A model generated the notes under the pieces. The model saw only the letters and a program-made list of their open reading frames with translations, was not told where the DNA came from and searched no databases. Position numbers and translations under genes: made by a program. This document shows, piece after piece, positions 1 to 9,064 of a stretch of DNA of 64,000 nt. Where the stretch lies: positions 8,879-72,878 of the forward strand of contig CAZXMO010000007.1 of the NCBI GenBank assembly GCA_964641125.1, in the 5' to 3' direction. How positions within the stretch are numbered: the first letter of the stretch is position 1; each line of letters begins with the position of its first letter. Source of the stretch: JBKHAJ01 sp964641125. Lineage in GTDB: Bacteria > Spirochaetota > Spirochaetia > SPDA01 > CAZSGZ01.

Positions 1-2390
1 AAGGCGGCGGAGAGGGAGGCGTGGAGCGCCCCGACGACCGCCTCGTCGTCCATGGAGTTGAAGCTCACTAAGGGACTTATGAGGCGGCCGGTCAGGTCGA
101 GGGAGGTCAGGGTATCGACGATCACCGGAAGGTACTGAGAATAGTAGCAGAAGTAGCTGTCCTCGGTTTTCTTCTTGAAGCGGTGCTCCGTCTGAGAATC
201 GTTCGACTCGTTCTCGACCGCCGGGGCAAAGATATAGTCGACCCCCGACTCGAGGATCTCTTTCATCTGGCCGTGAGCCGCGATCATGGGGGCGCAGAAA
301 TCACTGTTGACTATCCCCTTGCCCTCGGCGATGGGGTCTTTCGGCTCGTGGAGGAGGACCGGGAACCCGAGATTCTTCAGAAATCGGCTCCACAGCACTC
401 CATAGGTCCGGTTGTACAGAGTCCGGGGAATTCCGATAACCGGCCGTTCCCGTGTGTCGGAGGCGTCGGGAGCCGTCCTCTCCATGGCTTCTTCGAATCT
501 GCGGATGACGCCTGTCGGCGTCCGGGTAACCGGATGCCGATCGGCATAATCCTGCCCGCATTTCATTCCCCACCCGGTTTTCGACCCGTTACGGGAGAAC
601 ACGGTCAGGAGGCAGCGGTTCGCGCACTTGGTGCAGATCTCTTCTTCGATTCCGTCGAGCTCGACGGAGAGGACAACGTTCGATTGCTCGAACCCCTGTT
701 CCTGGGCGAGGAGGGCCGCCCCCAACGCGCCGGTCAGATGACAGTAGGGGGAAACGTAGACCGGCTTCTCGAGCAGGTGTTCGAAGGCGGCGACCAAGGC
801 CTTGTTCCGGGCGGTGGCCCCCTGAAAGACGATCCGGTTGCCGAGGGGCGAGCGGTTTACCACCTTGGCAATATAATTGTCTCTGACCGAGTTGAGGACC
901 GCCGCCGCAAGACTTTTCTTGTCCCATCCCTCTCCGACGAGACCGCTCAAGTCCCGCTCCATGTAGACGGTACATCTGTCGCTGGTGTAGGGACCGGAAG
1001 CGCCTAAGGCCAGACCGGAAAAATCATCGAGGGGTACCCCGAGGCGTTTTGCCTGTTCTTCGATGAAGCTTCCCGTTCCCGCGGCGCAGACGTAGTTCAT
1101 GGTGGAAAAGTAGACCTCACCGTCCTGGATCCGGGTGAATTTGGAGTCCTGACCGCCTATTTCGATAATGGTATCCGCCTCGGGATCGAGGAAGACCGCG
1201 GCCTTGGCGTGGGCGGTGATTTCATTGATATCGAAATCGGCACCGAAGATTTCTTTGATGAGCCGCCTTCCCGATCCCGTGGTTCCGGTTCCGAGGATCG
1301 GAACGGTATCCAGATCGAAGATGTCCCTCCCCAGGCGGAGAACGGCGGCGACCGCCTCGATGGGGGCCCCCCGGGTCTGGGTATAGAGGCCTCCGGCGAT
1401 TTCCCTGTTCCGGGTCATGAAAAGTGCTTTTGTGCTGGTAGAACCGATATCGATGCCGATATATACGCCTCCGGTCAGGTCGGGGATTGCCTTCGGCGTC
1501 ATTACCTCGATTCCGTTACGAATTTCGATAGTGAAATCCGCGAGGTCGGGGTACGCGGAAAGCTCGAGACGGAGGGGTTCGCGGGTTTTCCGGGCCGATG
1601 ATTTTGCTTTGAGGATGCCGGAAATATCGAGGCTCTCCCCGGTTCCGAGGAGGGCGGCCCCCACCGCTCCCGCCGACTCGGCGTGTTCGGGCACGACCAC
1701 GGGAATGCCCAAGACCGCCTCCAGGGAGGCACGGATCTTCTCGTTCCGGGAGACACCCCCGACCAGACCCGCGGGGGCGGAGAGTTCACGCCCCTTGACC
1801 AGGGTTTCGGAAATGCTTCTCGCGATTCCTTCACACAGCCCGGCCGCCACGGCCTCGCGGGAGTGCCCTTCCTGCATGGCATGGATGATGTCGGTCTTCG
1901 CGAACACCGCGCATCGGGTGGCGATGGAAGGGGTCTTCCCTCTGTATAACTCGGCCATTCGTGCCAGATCCGCCACATCCACACCGAGGCGGCCGGCCTG
2001 CTGTTCGATAAAGCTCCCCGTCCCGGAGGCGCAGGGAGGGTTCTGGGTATGTTCCCGGTACTCTCCGCTCTCGTCGAAGAGAATGAGGGAGAAGTTTTCT
2101 CCACCCACCGAAAAAACGTTTTTGGATTCGGGCAGCAGGAACTTGATACCCTCCGCCGCGGCGAGGATGGGATCGATCAGGACGTCCGCATCGATACCGG
2201 CGGTTCCGGTCAACCCCGCGGTTTCATACTCTTCGAACCTGGGGTCCGATAAAAATGATTCCGCCGTTTCGAGGATCGCCCCGTTATGCTCACGATAGTC
2301 ACATGCGGCGACCCTCCGACCGCCCGGTCCGAACTCTACGAGGGCTATGCTCATATACTGGGATCCGATATCGATACCGAGTTTTCTCAT
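1..2390 (-). CDS. Acyl-CoA dehydratase activase family protein, double-activase form (partial, C-terminus beyond window)
   Basis: BcrAD/BadFG/HgdC-type ATPase that, in the known family, carries a [4Fe-4S] cluster and drives one electron into a 2-hydroxyacyl-CoA dehydratase or related reductase. About 796 codons are visible. Two ASKHA ATPase units lie in tandem, one opening with KLGIDIGS near residue 3 and one with IGIDIGSTSTK near residue 311. Each keeps both cluster-ligand cysteines: C120 in PPCASGTGSF and C160 in TRCAVF; the second unit has YVCAAGTGSF near 431 followed by DRCTVY. A Cys motif, CTKCANRC, follows near residue 584 and leads into a dehydratase-subunit-like region (GIPRTLYNRTYG) that runs off the window. 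The ATG at 2390 follows a strong AAGGAAGGGG ribosome site. Large fused proteins of this kind are common in anaerobes and their substrate is usually unknown; no dehydratase subunits are visible here. Confidence 0.88.
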   Translation of the reverse strand, partial: MRKLGIDIGSQYMSIALVEFGPGGRRVAACDYREHNGAILETAESFLSDPRFEEYETAGLTGTAGIDADVLIDPILAAAEGIKFLLPESKNVFSVGGENFSLILFDESGEYREHTQNPPCASGTGSFIEQQAGRLGVDVADLARMAELYRGKTPSIATRCAVFAKTDIIHAMQEGHSREAVAAGLCEGIARSISETLVKGRELSAPAGLVGGVSRNEKIRASLEAVLGIPVVVPEHAESAGAVGAALLGTGESLDISGILKAKSSARKTREPLRLELSAYPDLADFTIEIRNGIEVMTPKAIPDLTGGVYIGIDIGSTSTKALFMTRNREIAGGLYTQTRGAPIEAVAAVLRLGRDIFDLDTVPILGTGTTGSGRRLIKEIFGADFDINEITAHAKAAVFLDPEADTIIEIGGQDSKFTRIQDGEVYFSTMNYVCAAGTGSFIEEQAKRLGVPLDDFSGLALGASGPYTSDRCTVYMERDLSGLVGEGWDKKSLAAAVLNSVRDNYIAKVVNRSPLGNRIVFQGATARNKALVAAFEHLLEKPVYVSPYCHLTGALGAALLAQEQGFEQSNVVLSVELDGIEEEICTKCANRCLLTVFSRNGSKTGWGMKCGQDYADRHPVTRTPTGVIRRFEEAMERTAPDASDTRERPVIGIPRTLYNRTYGVLWSRFLKNLGFPVLLHEPKDPIAEGKGIVNSDFCAPMIAAHGQMKEILESGVDYIFAPAVENESNDSQTEHRFKKKTEDSYFCYYSQYLPVIVDTLTSLDLTGRLISPLVSFNSMDDEAVVGALHASLSAA

Positions 2391-2422
2391 GATTCCCCTT
2401 CCTTTCTTGTTTCCTCGCGGGT

Positions 2423-2450
2423 ATTATACACGATGATCCGAGAATAGGAA
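2423..2450 (-). promoter_or_regulatory. Candidate promoter for the activase gene
   Basis: On the minus strand a perfect TATAAT (2423-2428) lies 16 bp from a weak -35 match TTCCTA (2445-2450), about 33 bp before the activase ATG. The -35 is poor, so the exact element is uncertain. Confidence 0.4.
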
Positions 2451-2461
2451 GGACGGATAGT

Positions 2462-4546
2462 TTGGAAAAGCTATTACCTATAAGCTGTAACCGGGACTGC
2501 GGGGCGGGGTGCCCCTTGGCCGCGGAAGTCCGGGACGGGCGAATAACGGCGATTCGGGACAATCCCCTGAGACCGCCCTCGATGCGGGGGTGCCTCCGGG
2601 GATACAAAGCTCATCATCTCGTTACCTCCCCGGGGCGTCTCACGAAACCCTTGATCCGTACCGGCGAACGGGGGAGCGGCCGATTCAAGGAGGCCGGTTG
2701 GGACGAGGCCCTCGATCTGGTTGCGGAGCGGCTCGGGAATATTATCGAAACATCCGGAAGCGGCGCAATCCTCCATTTAGGGGGATCGGGCTCCTGCCGG
2801 GGGGCGGTTCATCATACCGGCAGGCTGTCCGCCCGCTTTTTCAATGTGTTAGGAGGTTATTCCGGGACCGACGGGAACTACAGCTCCCGGGCTATGACCT
2901 ATACCCTGCCGTTCATCTTCGGTACCGGCGATGCCGGACAGGACGCGGGTACTCTTAGACGGAGCCGGTTTATCCTCCTGTGGGGGGCGAATATCAGCGA
3001 TACCCGCTTCGGGTGCGAGTTAGAAGGAGTGGTCCGGGAGAACCGGAAGCGCGGAGTGCCCGTGGTGGTAGTCGATCCGAGGCGCTCGAGGACTGTAGAG
3101 AAGCTTGCCACCGAATGGATAGCTCCTTTTCCGGGGACCGACTCGGCCCTCATGGCGGCCGTTCTCAGTGTGATTCTCAATGAGAATTTAGCCGACAAGA
3201 ATTTCATCGCCCGGACCTGTTTCGGCTTCGACCGGCTCGAGGAGTATCTTGCGGGGGGCTTGGACGGTGTCCTCAGAGATCCCGAGTGGGCCGAGCCGAT
3301 TACCGGGGTCCCCGCCGGGACCATCGCGGACCTTGCACGCAGGTACGCCGCCGCCCGCCCGGCCGCCCTTGTACCGGGACTCTCCATCCAGCGGGTCTTA
3401 GGGGGTGAGGAGGCGGTCCGTTTCGGGACCGCCCTTCAGGCGGCCACGGGCAACATCGGCGTGACCGGAGGCAGCTCCGGGGGGCGGGGATGGGGAGGTC
3501 TCGCCGGGCCTCGATGCGGGAAGATCGATACCTTAGACGGGCCGAATACGGTTCGATTCCCGGTGTACCAGTGGCCCGATGTGGTCCTGGGAAGTTTCCC
3601 GCGAAGCGCTCCCGGGCCCGGTGTTCCCATCCGGGCCCTCTACTCGGTAGGAGGAAACTACCTCGTTCAGGGAAGCGACATTGGTAAGAACAAGCGCGCC
3701 TTTTCCCATGTCGATTTTACCGTATGTCACGACCTCTTTCTGACCGACACCGCGGCCTATGCCGATGTAGTCCTTCCCGCGACGAGCTTCCTCGAGCGGG
3801 AGGACATTGTCTTTCCCGACGGAAACTATCTCTTCTATTCCCGCCGGTGCGTCGATCCGGTGGGAGAGTCCCGCCGCGACTACGATATCTTCGCCGATCT
3901 TGCCGCACGCGTGGGACGGGGAAGGGATTTCACCGGCGGACGGAGCTGTGAAGAGTGGCTGGAGACGATCCTCCGCGATTCCGAGATCGAGAGCATCGAA
4001 ACCTTTCGCGACACTGGAATCTATGACGGAAAAGACCATATGCGCACCGCCTTTGCCGATTTCGTAAAGGATCCTAAGAAAAATCCCCTTCCGACTCCCT
4101 CCGGGAAGATCGAGATCTATTCCGAGGCCTTCGCCGGTACCGGTTTTTCCCCCACACCTGAGGTACGGGTGCCCGGGGAGCCGACACCCGCGGAGGTGTA
4201 CCCCCTGCGCCTCATAACTCCCCATGCCCGCTGCCGGGTAAACTCCCAGAACTTCAATCAAGAATGGTCCCGGAGCAGGGAAGAGCAGCGTCTGTGGCTG
4301 CACCCCGACGATGCCCGGGACAGGAGCATAGAGGACGGAGCCGAAGTCGAGGTAAAGAACCGGTCCGGATCACTTATCTGTCCGGTGAGGGTCACCGATG
4401 CTGTCCGCCCGGGGGTGGTCAGTCTTCTCCAAGGGGGGTGGGGCGAGCTCAGTCCCAATCATCTGACCTCGACGAAGCCGACACTGCCGAGCTCGGGTTC
4501 CCGGACTCACTCGGTACGGGTCCAAGTTTCGAAAAAAGTTAATTGA
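2462..4546 (+). CDS. Molybdopterin-dependent oxidoreductase (DMSO reductase family catalytic subunit)
   Basis: A 694-residue Mo/W-bis-MGD oxidoreductase. The N-terminal [4Fe-4S] site is C9, C13, C17 and C44 (SCNRDCGAGC, then RGCLRGY). The central molybdopterin domain includes LWGANISDTRFG and VVVDPRRSRT, and the C-terminal dinucleotide-binding domain contains RVNSQNFNQEW and WLHPDDA. The Mo ligand region near residue 140 (DGNYSSRAM) suggests a serine, as in DMSO-reductase-type enzymes, rather than Cys or Sec. There is no twin-arginine signal, so it is probably cytoplasmic. TTG at 2462 is chosen because AGGAAGGA lies 7 nt upstream and translation begins directly at the cluster motif. No electron-transfer or membrane subunit accompanies it, so the substrate cannot be named. 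It is divergent from the activase gene. Confidence 0.85.
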   Translation: MEKLLPISCNRDCGAGCPLAAEVRDGRITAIRDNPLRPPSMRGCLRGYKAHHLVTSPGRLTKPLIRTGERGSGRFKEAGWDEALDLVAERLGNIIETSGSGAILHLGGSGSCRGAVHHTGRLSARFFNVLGGYSGTDGNYSSRAMTYTLPFIFGTGDAGQDAGTLRRSRFILLWGANISDTRFGCELEGVVRENRKRGVPVVVVDPRRSRTVEKLATEWIAPFPGTDSALMAAVLSVILNENLADKNFIARTCFGFDRLEEYLAGGLDGVLRDPEWAEPITGVPAGTIADLARRYAAARPAALVPGLSIQRVLGGEEAVRFGTALQAATGNIGVTGGSSGGRGWGGLAGPRCGKIDTLDGPNTVRFPVYQWPDVVLGSFPRSAPGPGVPIRALYSVGGNYLVQGSDIGKNKRAFSHVDFTVCHDLFLTDTAAYADVVLPATSFLEREDIVFPDGNYLFYSRRCVDPVGESRRDYDIFADLAARVGRGRDFTGGRSCEEWLETILRDSEIESIETFRDTGIYDGKDHMRTAFADFVKDPKKNPLPTPSGKIEIYSEAFAGTGFSPTPEVRVPGEPTPAEVYPLRLITPHARCRVNSQNFNQEWSRSREEQRLWLHPDDARDRSIEDGAEVEVKNRSGSLICPVRVTDAVRPGVVSLLQGGWGELSPNHLTSTKPTLPSSGSRTHSVRVQVSKKVN

Positions 4547-4582
4547 AATCGGAGTGGATACGCAGTATGGTGAAACCGTACG

Positions 4583-5029
4583 ATGAATCAAGTCCGCGTC
4601 GGTTTCTTCATCCCGGTCCTACTCTTCGTTCTCATCTCGCTGTCGGTAATCGGGGTCTTCGTGTACAATTGGGTTTTCGTACTTTCGGAGCACACCCGGA
4701 TTACCGGTGTGCTCGTCGCGGAACCCGCGGAGGCGCGCGTAGGGGAACCGGTAGTCCTCGAGATCAGCTTCCCCGAGCAGTATGGGAGGGTCTACCGCCT
4801 CAACTGGTACTCCAAGCCCGAGGGACCCTCCCGAATCAGCTTTCAACAAGTTACTTTCTCGGATCGAAGCTTCGACTCCGAGGGACGGGTCGTTTACCCG
4901 ACATACGACAGAAAGGCCCGGTTTACCGCCGAGCGGGCCGGGACCTACCGGATCTACGTGGAGGGATTTTACAAACAAAACAATCCCCAGAGAATCGCCC
5001 GGATCAAGGTCCGGATACTCGAGCCCTAG
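4583..5029 (+). CDS. Small membrane-anchored protein of unknown function
   Basis: A 148-residue protein with one N-terminal membrane segment (about residues 8-31, FFIPVLLFVLISLSVIGVF) followed by a predicted extracytoplasmic domain. Its alternating hydrophobic pattern and ending (ERAGTYRIYVEGFYK) resemble an Ig-like beta-sandwich. It lies 36 nt after the molybdopterin oxidoreductase on the same strand and may share its transcript. ATG 4583 is the only reasonable start because an in-frame stop lies at 4571; the ribosome site is weak. I do not recognise a family. Confidence 0.6.
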   Translation: MNQVRVGFFIPVLLFVLISLSVIGVFVYNWVFVLSEHTRITGVLVAEPAEARVGEPVVLEISFPEQYGRVYRLNWYSKPEGPSRISFQQVTFSDRSFDSEGRVVYPTYDRKARFTAERAGTYRIYVEGFYKQNNPQRIARIKVRILEP

Positions 5030-5040
5030 GTGAAATATAA

Positions 5041-6903
5041 TCAGTTGAGATAAGTTTCTTCCACGTACCGGAGGACGAGGTTCTCCTCCGAGGTGACCCG
5101 GCTGTCCGATTCCGCCGCCTTCTTGAGAAGATCGTAGATCTTCCGCCGCTTCTGCATATCCTCGGGCATACGGATGCTCAGGCGGCCCGCCCGGGCCATG
5201 TCGAAGAGGGGCTCCAGCTTGTCGGGGGAATATCCCCACCGGCGGGCAACCTGTTCGGAAAACCTGCGTTCCTCCTCGGAGAACTCGCCGTCGACGCTTA
5301 CGAGGATCATGATATTATTCAGGGCATAATCCTTGATCTCGTAGAGACCGTCCAGTTCCGCCGGACTGATCTTTCCCTTGAGCTCCCGATTCGAAGCCTT
5401 CAGATATTTGTCGAACTCGGCTAGGCTCAGCACATCGGTGACGATCCATTCGCCGGCGGTGCTGTTCAAAGGGGTCCCGCAGTAGGCGCAGGCCACATCG
5501 AGACTGTCCTGGACGGAGGCCCCGCAGGCGGGGCAGGTGTGGGTATACAGCGAGCCCTTATTGTGTTTCGAGGCGGCGTCCCGGGACATCTGCAGGACCT
5601 CGGTATGGGTCTTGATGACGGGATCGATAATCTCCGCCCGGTCGTTGTCGGTAAGCTTGACTCTCTGGTAGGAGAAGGTAATCGAGAAGCTCAAGACGTT
5701 CTTATCCCGTTCCCGTTTCGCGGCGACTAGAGTAACGTCGTTCAAATAGATCCGGTTGTAGACAATACGCTCTTCGGGAATCCGGGCTTTGAGCTTTTCG
5801 AAGGCCCGCTCACTTACGAAGCGGCGCATGATCGAAGTGTCTTTCATGACCTCGGAGGTGCGAATCTGGAGAACCGCATTGCTTGCCTTGTCCTCCACGA
5901 GCTGGACCGAAAAGTCTTCGTATTCTTCGATAAGGTACCGGACCTTGGCGGACAAGTTTTCCGATTTGGTAAGGGCCCGGCTCCGGGCGTAATCGTCGAC
6001 CTGAGTTATCTCTGAGAGCACCCAGTCGAATTCGCCGCTGTTCACCATGGCGCCGCAGTAGCCGCATTTACCGATCTCCCCCATATCCTTGGGCAGAGGG
6101 GCCGAGCAGTTCGGGCAGGCATTGGAAGAGTAAATGTCCTTTCCCTCGACGCCCCTTTTCCGGATAAAGGACCAATACTCCTGAAAGCTCTCGTATCCCC
6201 CGGGACTGTCGAGCCGGGGATTGGTCTTGCAGATGAACTGATCCTTCATGGATGCGTTTATGAGAACGTGGATGATGTCGAAATCCCCGTCGGTTTCGAA
6301 CCGGTCTATCGAGGCAGTATGGACGGTTATGTCGGACAGGGGATTTTCCTGCTTCAGAAGCGACATCATGACGAACTGGGTATGAAAACGCCGGTACACT
6401 CCGTCGGAGACAAAGCGCCTCACCCCGGAGAGGTCCTGTTCCGACCAGGCTTTCTGTATTTCGATAAAGGCGGTACGGGCCTTGGCGAGGAATTCCTGGG
6501 GCGAGAAATCGGGGTTTCGTTCGATAAACGAGCGGTAGCCGGGTGTTCTGTTTACGGGTCGGGTTCCCGCTCGGGGATTCATGTTTTTTACGGCCCGGTG
6601 CCGTTTGGAGCGCTTTCCTAAGAAGGCGAAGAGGGCGATGATAACTCCGATTATAATGACCGTGGGTATGACCCCGAGATTGATGATCATGGTTTGGAGA
6701 ATCATGTAGATTATATAAAAGACGGCGCCGTCATCGCCGCCTCCTCTCGAGCCGCCGCTGTATCCTCCCCCGCCGAACCCTCCTCCGGTACTTCCTCCTC
6801 CGGCGCCTCCCGCGCGGGAGAAGGCGAGGGGAGCGGCGGCGAGGAGTATGAGGAGTATAATGAGGATACACCCGAGGATCTTCCAAAGCCCGGTTTTTTT
6901 CAC
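5041..6903 (-). CDS. Tim44-like / zinc-ribbon / TerB-like membrane protein
   Basis: A 620-residue protein with a signal or first membrane segment (8-28), a Gly/Ser-rich stretch (31-57) and a second membrane segment (about 75-95). Two Tim44-like units follow (about 131-260 and 315-450). Each is followed by a four-Cys zinc ribbon: C263, C266, C280, C283 and C457, C460, C472, C475. The C-terminus (about 525-615, ILVSVDGEFSEEERRFSEQV) resembles TerB/DnaJ-N-type helical domains. The start is a GTG at 6903 with AGGA upstream, 2 nt after the SPFH gene, so the two are almost certainly co-translated. Proteins of this architecture are found beside SPFH genes, but no function is established. The duplicated Tim44-ribbon unit is notable. 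Confidence 0.75.
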   Translation of the reverse strand: MKKTGLWKILGCILIILLILLAAAPLAFSRAGGAGGGSTGGGFGGGGYSGGSRGGGDDGAVFYIIYMILQTMIINLGVIPTVIIIGVIIALFAFLGKRSKRHRAVKNMNPRAGTRPVNRTPGYRSFIERNPDFSPQEFLAKARTAFIEIQKAWSEQDLSGVRRFVSDGVYRRFHTQFVMMSLLKQENPLSDITVHTASIDRFETDGDFDIIHVLINASMKDQFICKTNPRLDSPGGYESFQEYWSFIRKRGVEGKDIYSSNACPNCSAPLPKDMGEIGKCGYCGAMVNSGEFDWVLSEITQVDDYARSRALTKSENLSAKVRYLIEEYEDFSVQLVEDKASNAVLQIRTSEVMKDTSIMRRFVSERAFEKLKARIPEERIVYNRIYLNDVTLVAAKRERDKNVLSFSITFSYQRVKLTDNDRAEIIDPVIKTHTEVLQMSRDAASKHNKGSLYTHTCPACGASVQDSLDVACAYCGTPLNSTAGEWIVTDVLSLAEFDKYLKASNRELKGKISPAELDGLYEIKDYALNNIMILVSVDGEFSEEERRFSEQVARRWGYSPDKLEPLFDMARAGRLSIRMPEDMQKRRKIYDLLKKAAESDSRVTSEENLVLRYVEETYLN

Positions 6904-6905
6904 GA

Positions 6906-7925
6906 TTACATCCTGCTCAATATCTCTTTTTTCTTGGTTTCGAAATCGTCCGGTGAGATAAGTCCGGCGTCGAGCATCTCTTTGAGCTGGGAGAGCTTCT
7001 TTATCGGATCGTCCTCCGGATCGTCCTCCGGAGACGGCCCGGCGGGATTACTCGTCATTCCCGAAGCCATCATATTCCCGAAGCTCATTCCCGCACCCAA
7101 ACCCATGCCCATTCCGGCTCCGCCGCCCTCGTTTCGGGCCGCCTCGCGCATGGCTTCGAGCTGCTGCATCTGGGCGTAGTTGAGTCCCGCGGCGGCGGCC
7201 GCCTGGGCCTCGGCGCTCATGTCGGCTATCCTGTTGATGCGCCGCATGGTATCATCGTCGAAGCTGGTCCCTTCGATCCGGAAATCGGTTATCTCGAAAC
7301 CGAGGTCCGCGAACAGGGGAACGAGCTTTTTCTCGAGCCCCTCGGCAAGCTCCTCCCGGTTGCTGTCGATTTCGGCGTAGCTGAATCCCGATTCGGCCAT
7401 GTAATCGGCTAGGGGTTGAATAATCCGGCCGGCCATGATCTGCTTGAAATCGCTGATCCGGAAGATGTTCCCTCCCCCGACGACATTGACGAAGAAACTT
7501 CCCGGATTGGTGATCCGGAAGCTGTAATTCCCGAAGGCCCTAAGCCCCACCGGAAATTTGTACTTCGGATCATCGTATTTGACCGCCGTGGTGGTCCCCC
7601 ACTTCTGATCGAGTATCCGGGTGGTGCGGAAGAAATAGATACCGACTTTGTGCTCGCTCTCGAAGGCCTGCATGAAGTTCGAAACGGTGGTCCAGAAGGG
7701 GACGTTTTCAGTTTTAAGATCCCGTATTCCCTCTTCGAGGACGAGGGACTCCACCCTGCCTTCGTAGACGAAGATACACCCCTGCCCGGGACCCACGATG
7801 AGTTTAGAGGCGTTCTTTATTTCGTCTCCCCGGTCGGTCCATTTTTCGAACAACGCGTCCGGGTCCCCATCGGTCCATTCGATAACCGATCGGAGCTGAT
7901 CCTTTACTCTGTTCCACAACCCCAT
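6906..7925 (-). CDS. SPFH-domain protein with C-terminal short oligomerisation (SHOCT-like) tail
   Basis: A 339-residue SPFH/virion-core-like protein of the YdjI/YdjJ type. It starts MGLWNRVKDQLRSVIEW, has a band-7-like core to about residue 215, an Ala/Gly/Met-rich linker, and ends with KLSQLKEMLDAGLISPDDF, which matches the SHOCT helix-turn pattern. ATG 7925 is preferred over the upstream in-frame ATG because GGGAGG lies just before it and the family begins at this point. It is first in an operon with the Tim44/zinc-ribbon gene 2 nt downstream. Such proteins usually form membrane-associated assemblies; the partner is inferred to be the downstream product. Confidence 0.82.
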   Translation of the reverse strand: MGLWNRVKDQLRSVIEWTDGDPDALFEKWTDRGDEIKNASKLIVGPGQGCIFVYEGRVESLVLEEGIRDLKTENVPFWTTVSNFMQAFESEHKVGIYFFRTTRILDQKWGTTTAVKYDDPKYKFPVGLRAFGNYSFRITNPGSFFVNVVGGGNIFRISDFKQIMAGRIIQPLADYMAESGFSYAEIDSNREELAEGLEKKLVPLFADLGFEITDFRIEGTSFDDDTMRRINRIADMSAEAQAAAAAGLNYAQMQQLEAMREAARNEGGGAGMGMGLGAGMSFGNMMASGMTSNPAGPSPEDDPEDDPIKKLSQLKEMLDAGLISPDDFETKKKEILSRM

Positions 7926-8014
7926 TCCCGTACCTCCCGAATCACAATGTGCGGTCCAGTGTAGTGAAAATGCCGATGCATGTACAGTCGAGGCCGGGTG
8001 CACACGGGGCTGCA

Positions 8015-8047
8015 CAAAAAAGGGCGCCGCGTGTTCCTGCGGCGCCC
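8015..8047 (-). terminator. Rho-independent terminator of the OmpL47-like gene
   Basis: Perfect 9-bp stem (gggcgccgc at 8022-8030 with gcggcgccc at 8039-8047), an 8-nt loop, and a run of six Ts on the minus strand (8016-8021). It lies 34 nt past the stop codon at 8081. Confidence 0.9.
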
Positions 8048-8080
8048 GAAAGTTTCATCTAAAATGATTCGTCCTCGTCG

Positions 8081-8977
8081 TTATTCCGGAGTGATCTCGA
8101 GGTCCGTCGACGGTGTCTTGGTGTCGACGTAGAACCTCACCTCCACGGGATCGGAGGTGTTCCCGAGATAATCGGTTGCTTTCGCTGTAACGGTATGCCA
8201 ACCGGAACCCTGCACCGCGAAGGGCTCGGAATAGACGAACTCGCCGCTTCCGTCGATACTCACGGTTATCTCCCTGACTCCGGCGCTATTATCGAAGGCA
8301 TCGACGCTATAGCTGTTCGTCGGCCGGGTAAAATTGTCTCCCTGCAGCACGACGAAGTCTTCTTCCGGGATGATTTCCACCTCCGGGGGAGTATCGTCTA
8401 TGTAGGCGGTCCCGGAGTAGGTCTTGGTCCGGTTTCCCACATTGTCCTCAGCGTAGGCTTCGGCGGTGTGCCTGCCCTCGCCGGGAACCGTGGACGGACC
8501 GGTGTACTCGGAAAAACCCGAGCCGTCGATACTAACGTAGACGGCCGAAACCCCGGATAGCTCGTCTTCCGCCCACAGGGCGAGGACGGTGTCGCTGGTC
8601 ATGTAGACCACACCGTCTTCCACGAAGGCCGGCCCGCTCGCCGATCCGGAAAAATAGGGGGGAGTCGCATCGACGATGCAGGAATAGATTTTCTCTTTGG
8701 CGATGTTTCCGAGCTTATCGAAGGCCCGATAGACGATGACGTATCTTCCTTCGTCGGAGAGTGTTATGGGCCCGTTGTACCGCTTCATATCCCCCTTGTT
8801 GACGGCGTATTCGATATAATCCAGGCTCGATTCCAGGTCCTCGGCGAACAGCTCGATCTTGGCGGTATCGGGGACGTAGTCGATCTCCCCGTCGTTATAG
8901 ACCCGCTTCTGCTGTGCGCCGAGAAAACCGGCCGCAAGCACAAGGATAAGACATACGCTAATTCCAACTCTTTTCAT
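8081..8977 (-). CDS. OmpL47-type Ig-like repeat exported protein
   Basis: A 298-residue secreted protein with a signal peptide (about 1-21, ending FLGAQQ) and three successive bacterial Ig-like repeats, each closing with a variant of DxxGN and DxTPP (DKLGNIAKE...DATPPY, DNVGNRTKT...DDTPPE, DYLGNTSDP...DTKTPS). This is the OmpL47-like repeat known from spirochaete surface proteins. The ATG follows GGGGGA, and a strong promoter lies at 9024-9051. The gene is monocistronic with its own terminator. A surface or periplasmic location is inferred. Confidence 0.8.
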   Translation of the reverse strand: MKRVGISVCLILVLAAGFLGAQQKRVYNDGEIDYVPDTAKIELFAEDLESSLDYIEYAVNKGDMKRYNGPITLSDEGRYVIVYRAFDKLGNIAKEKIYSCIVDATPPYFSGSASGPAFVEDGVVYMTSDTVLALWAEDELSGVSAVYVSIDGSGFSEYTGPSTVPGEGRHTAEAYAEDNVGNRTKTYSGTAYIDDTPPEVEIIPEEDFVVLQGDNFTRPTNSYSVDAFDNSAGVREITVSIDGSGEFVYSEPFAVQGSGWHTVTAKATDYLGNTSDPVEVRFYVDTKTPSTDLEITPE

Positions 8978-9023
8978 ATTTTCCCCCTACAGAATGACTC
9001 ATTTGAAATTTCAGTATACAATG

Positions 9024-9051
9024 ATTATAAACGATCGGAGTGGAAAGTCAA
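9024..9051 (-). promoter_or_regulatory. Sigma-70-like promoter of the OmpL47-like gene
   Basis: TTGACT (9046-9051) - 16 bp - TATAAT (9024-9029) on the minus strand, giving a leader of roughly 40 nt to the ATG at 8977. Confidence 0.75.
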
Positions 9052-9064
9052 ATCGAAAAAACGG

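Noticed and set aside
183..1007. Open frame on the plus strand over the activase region
   Set aside because: The minus strand encodes activase motifs continuously from 2390 past the window edge.
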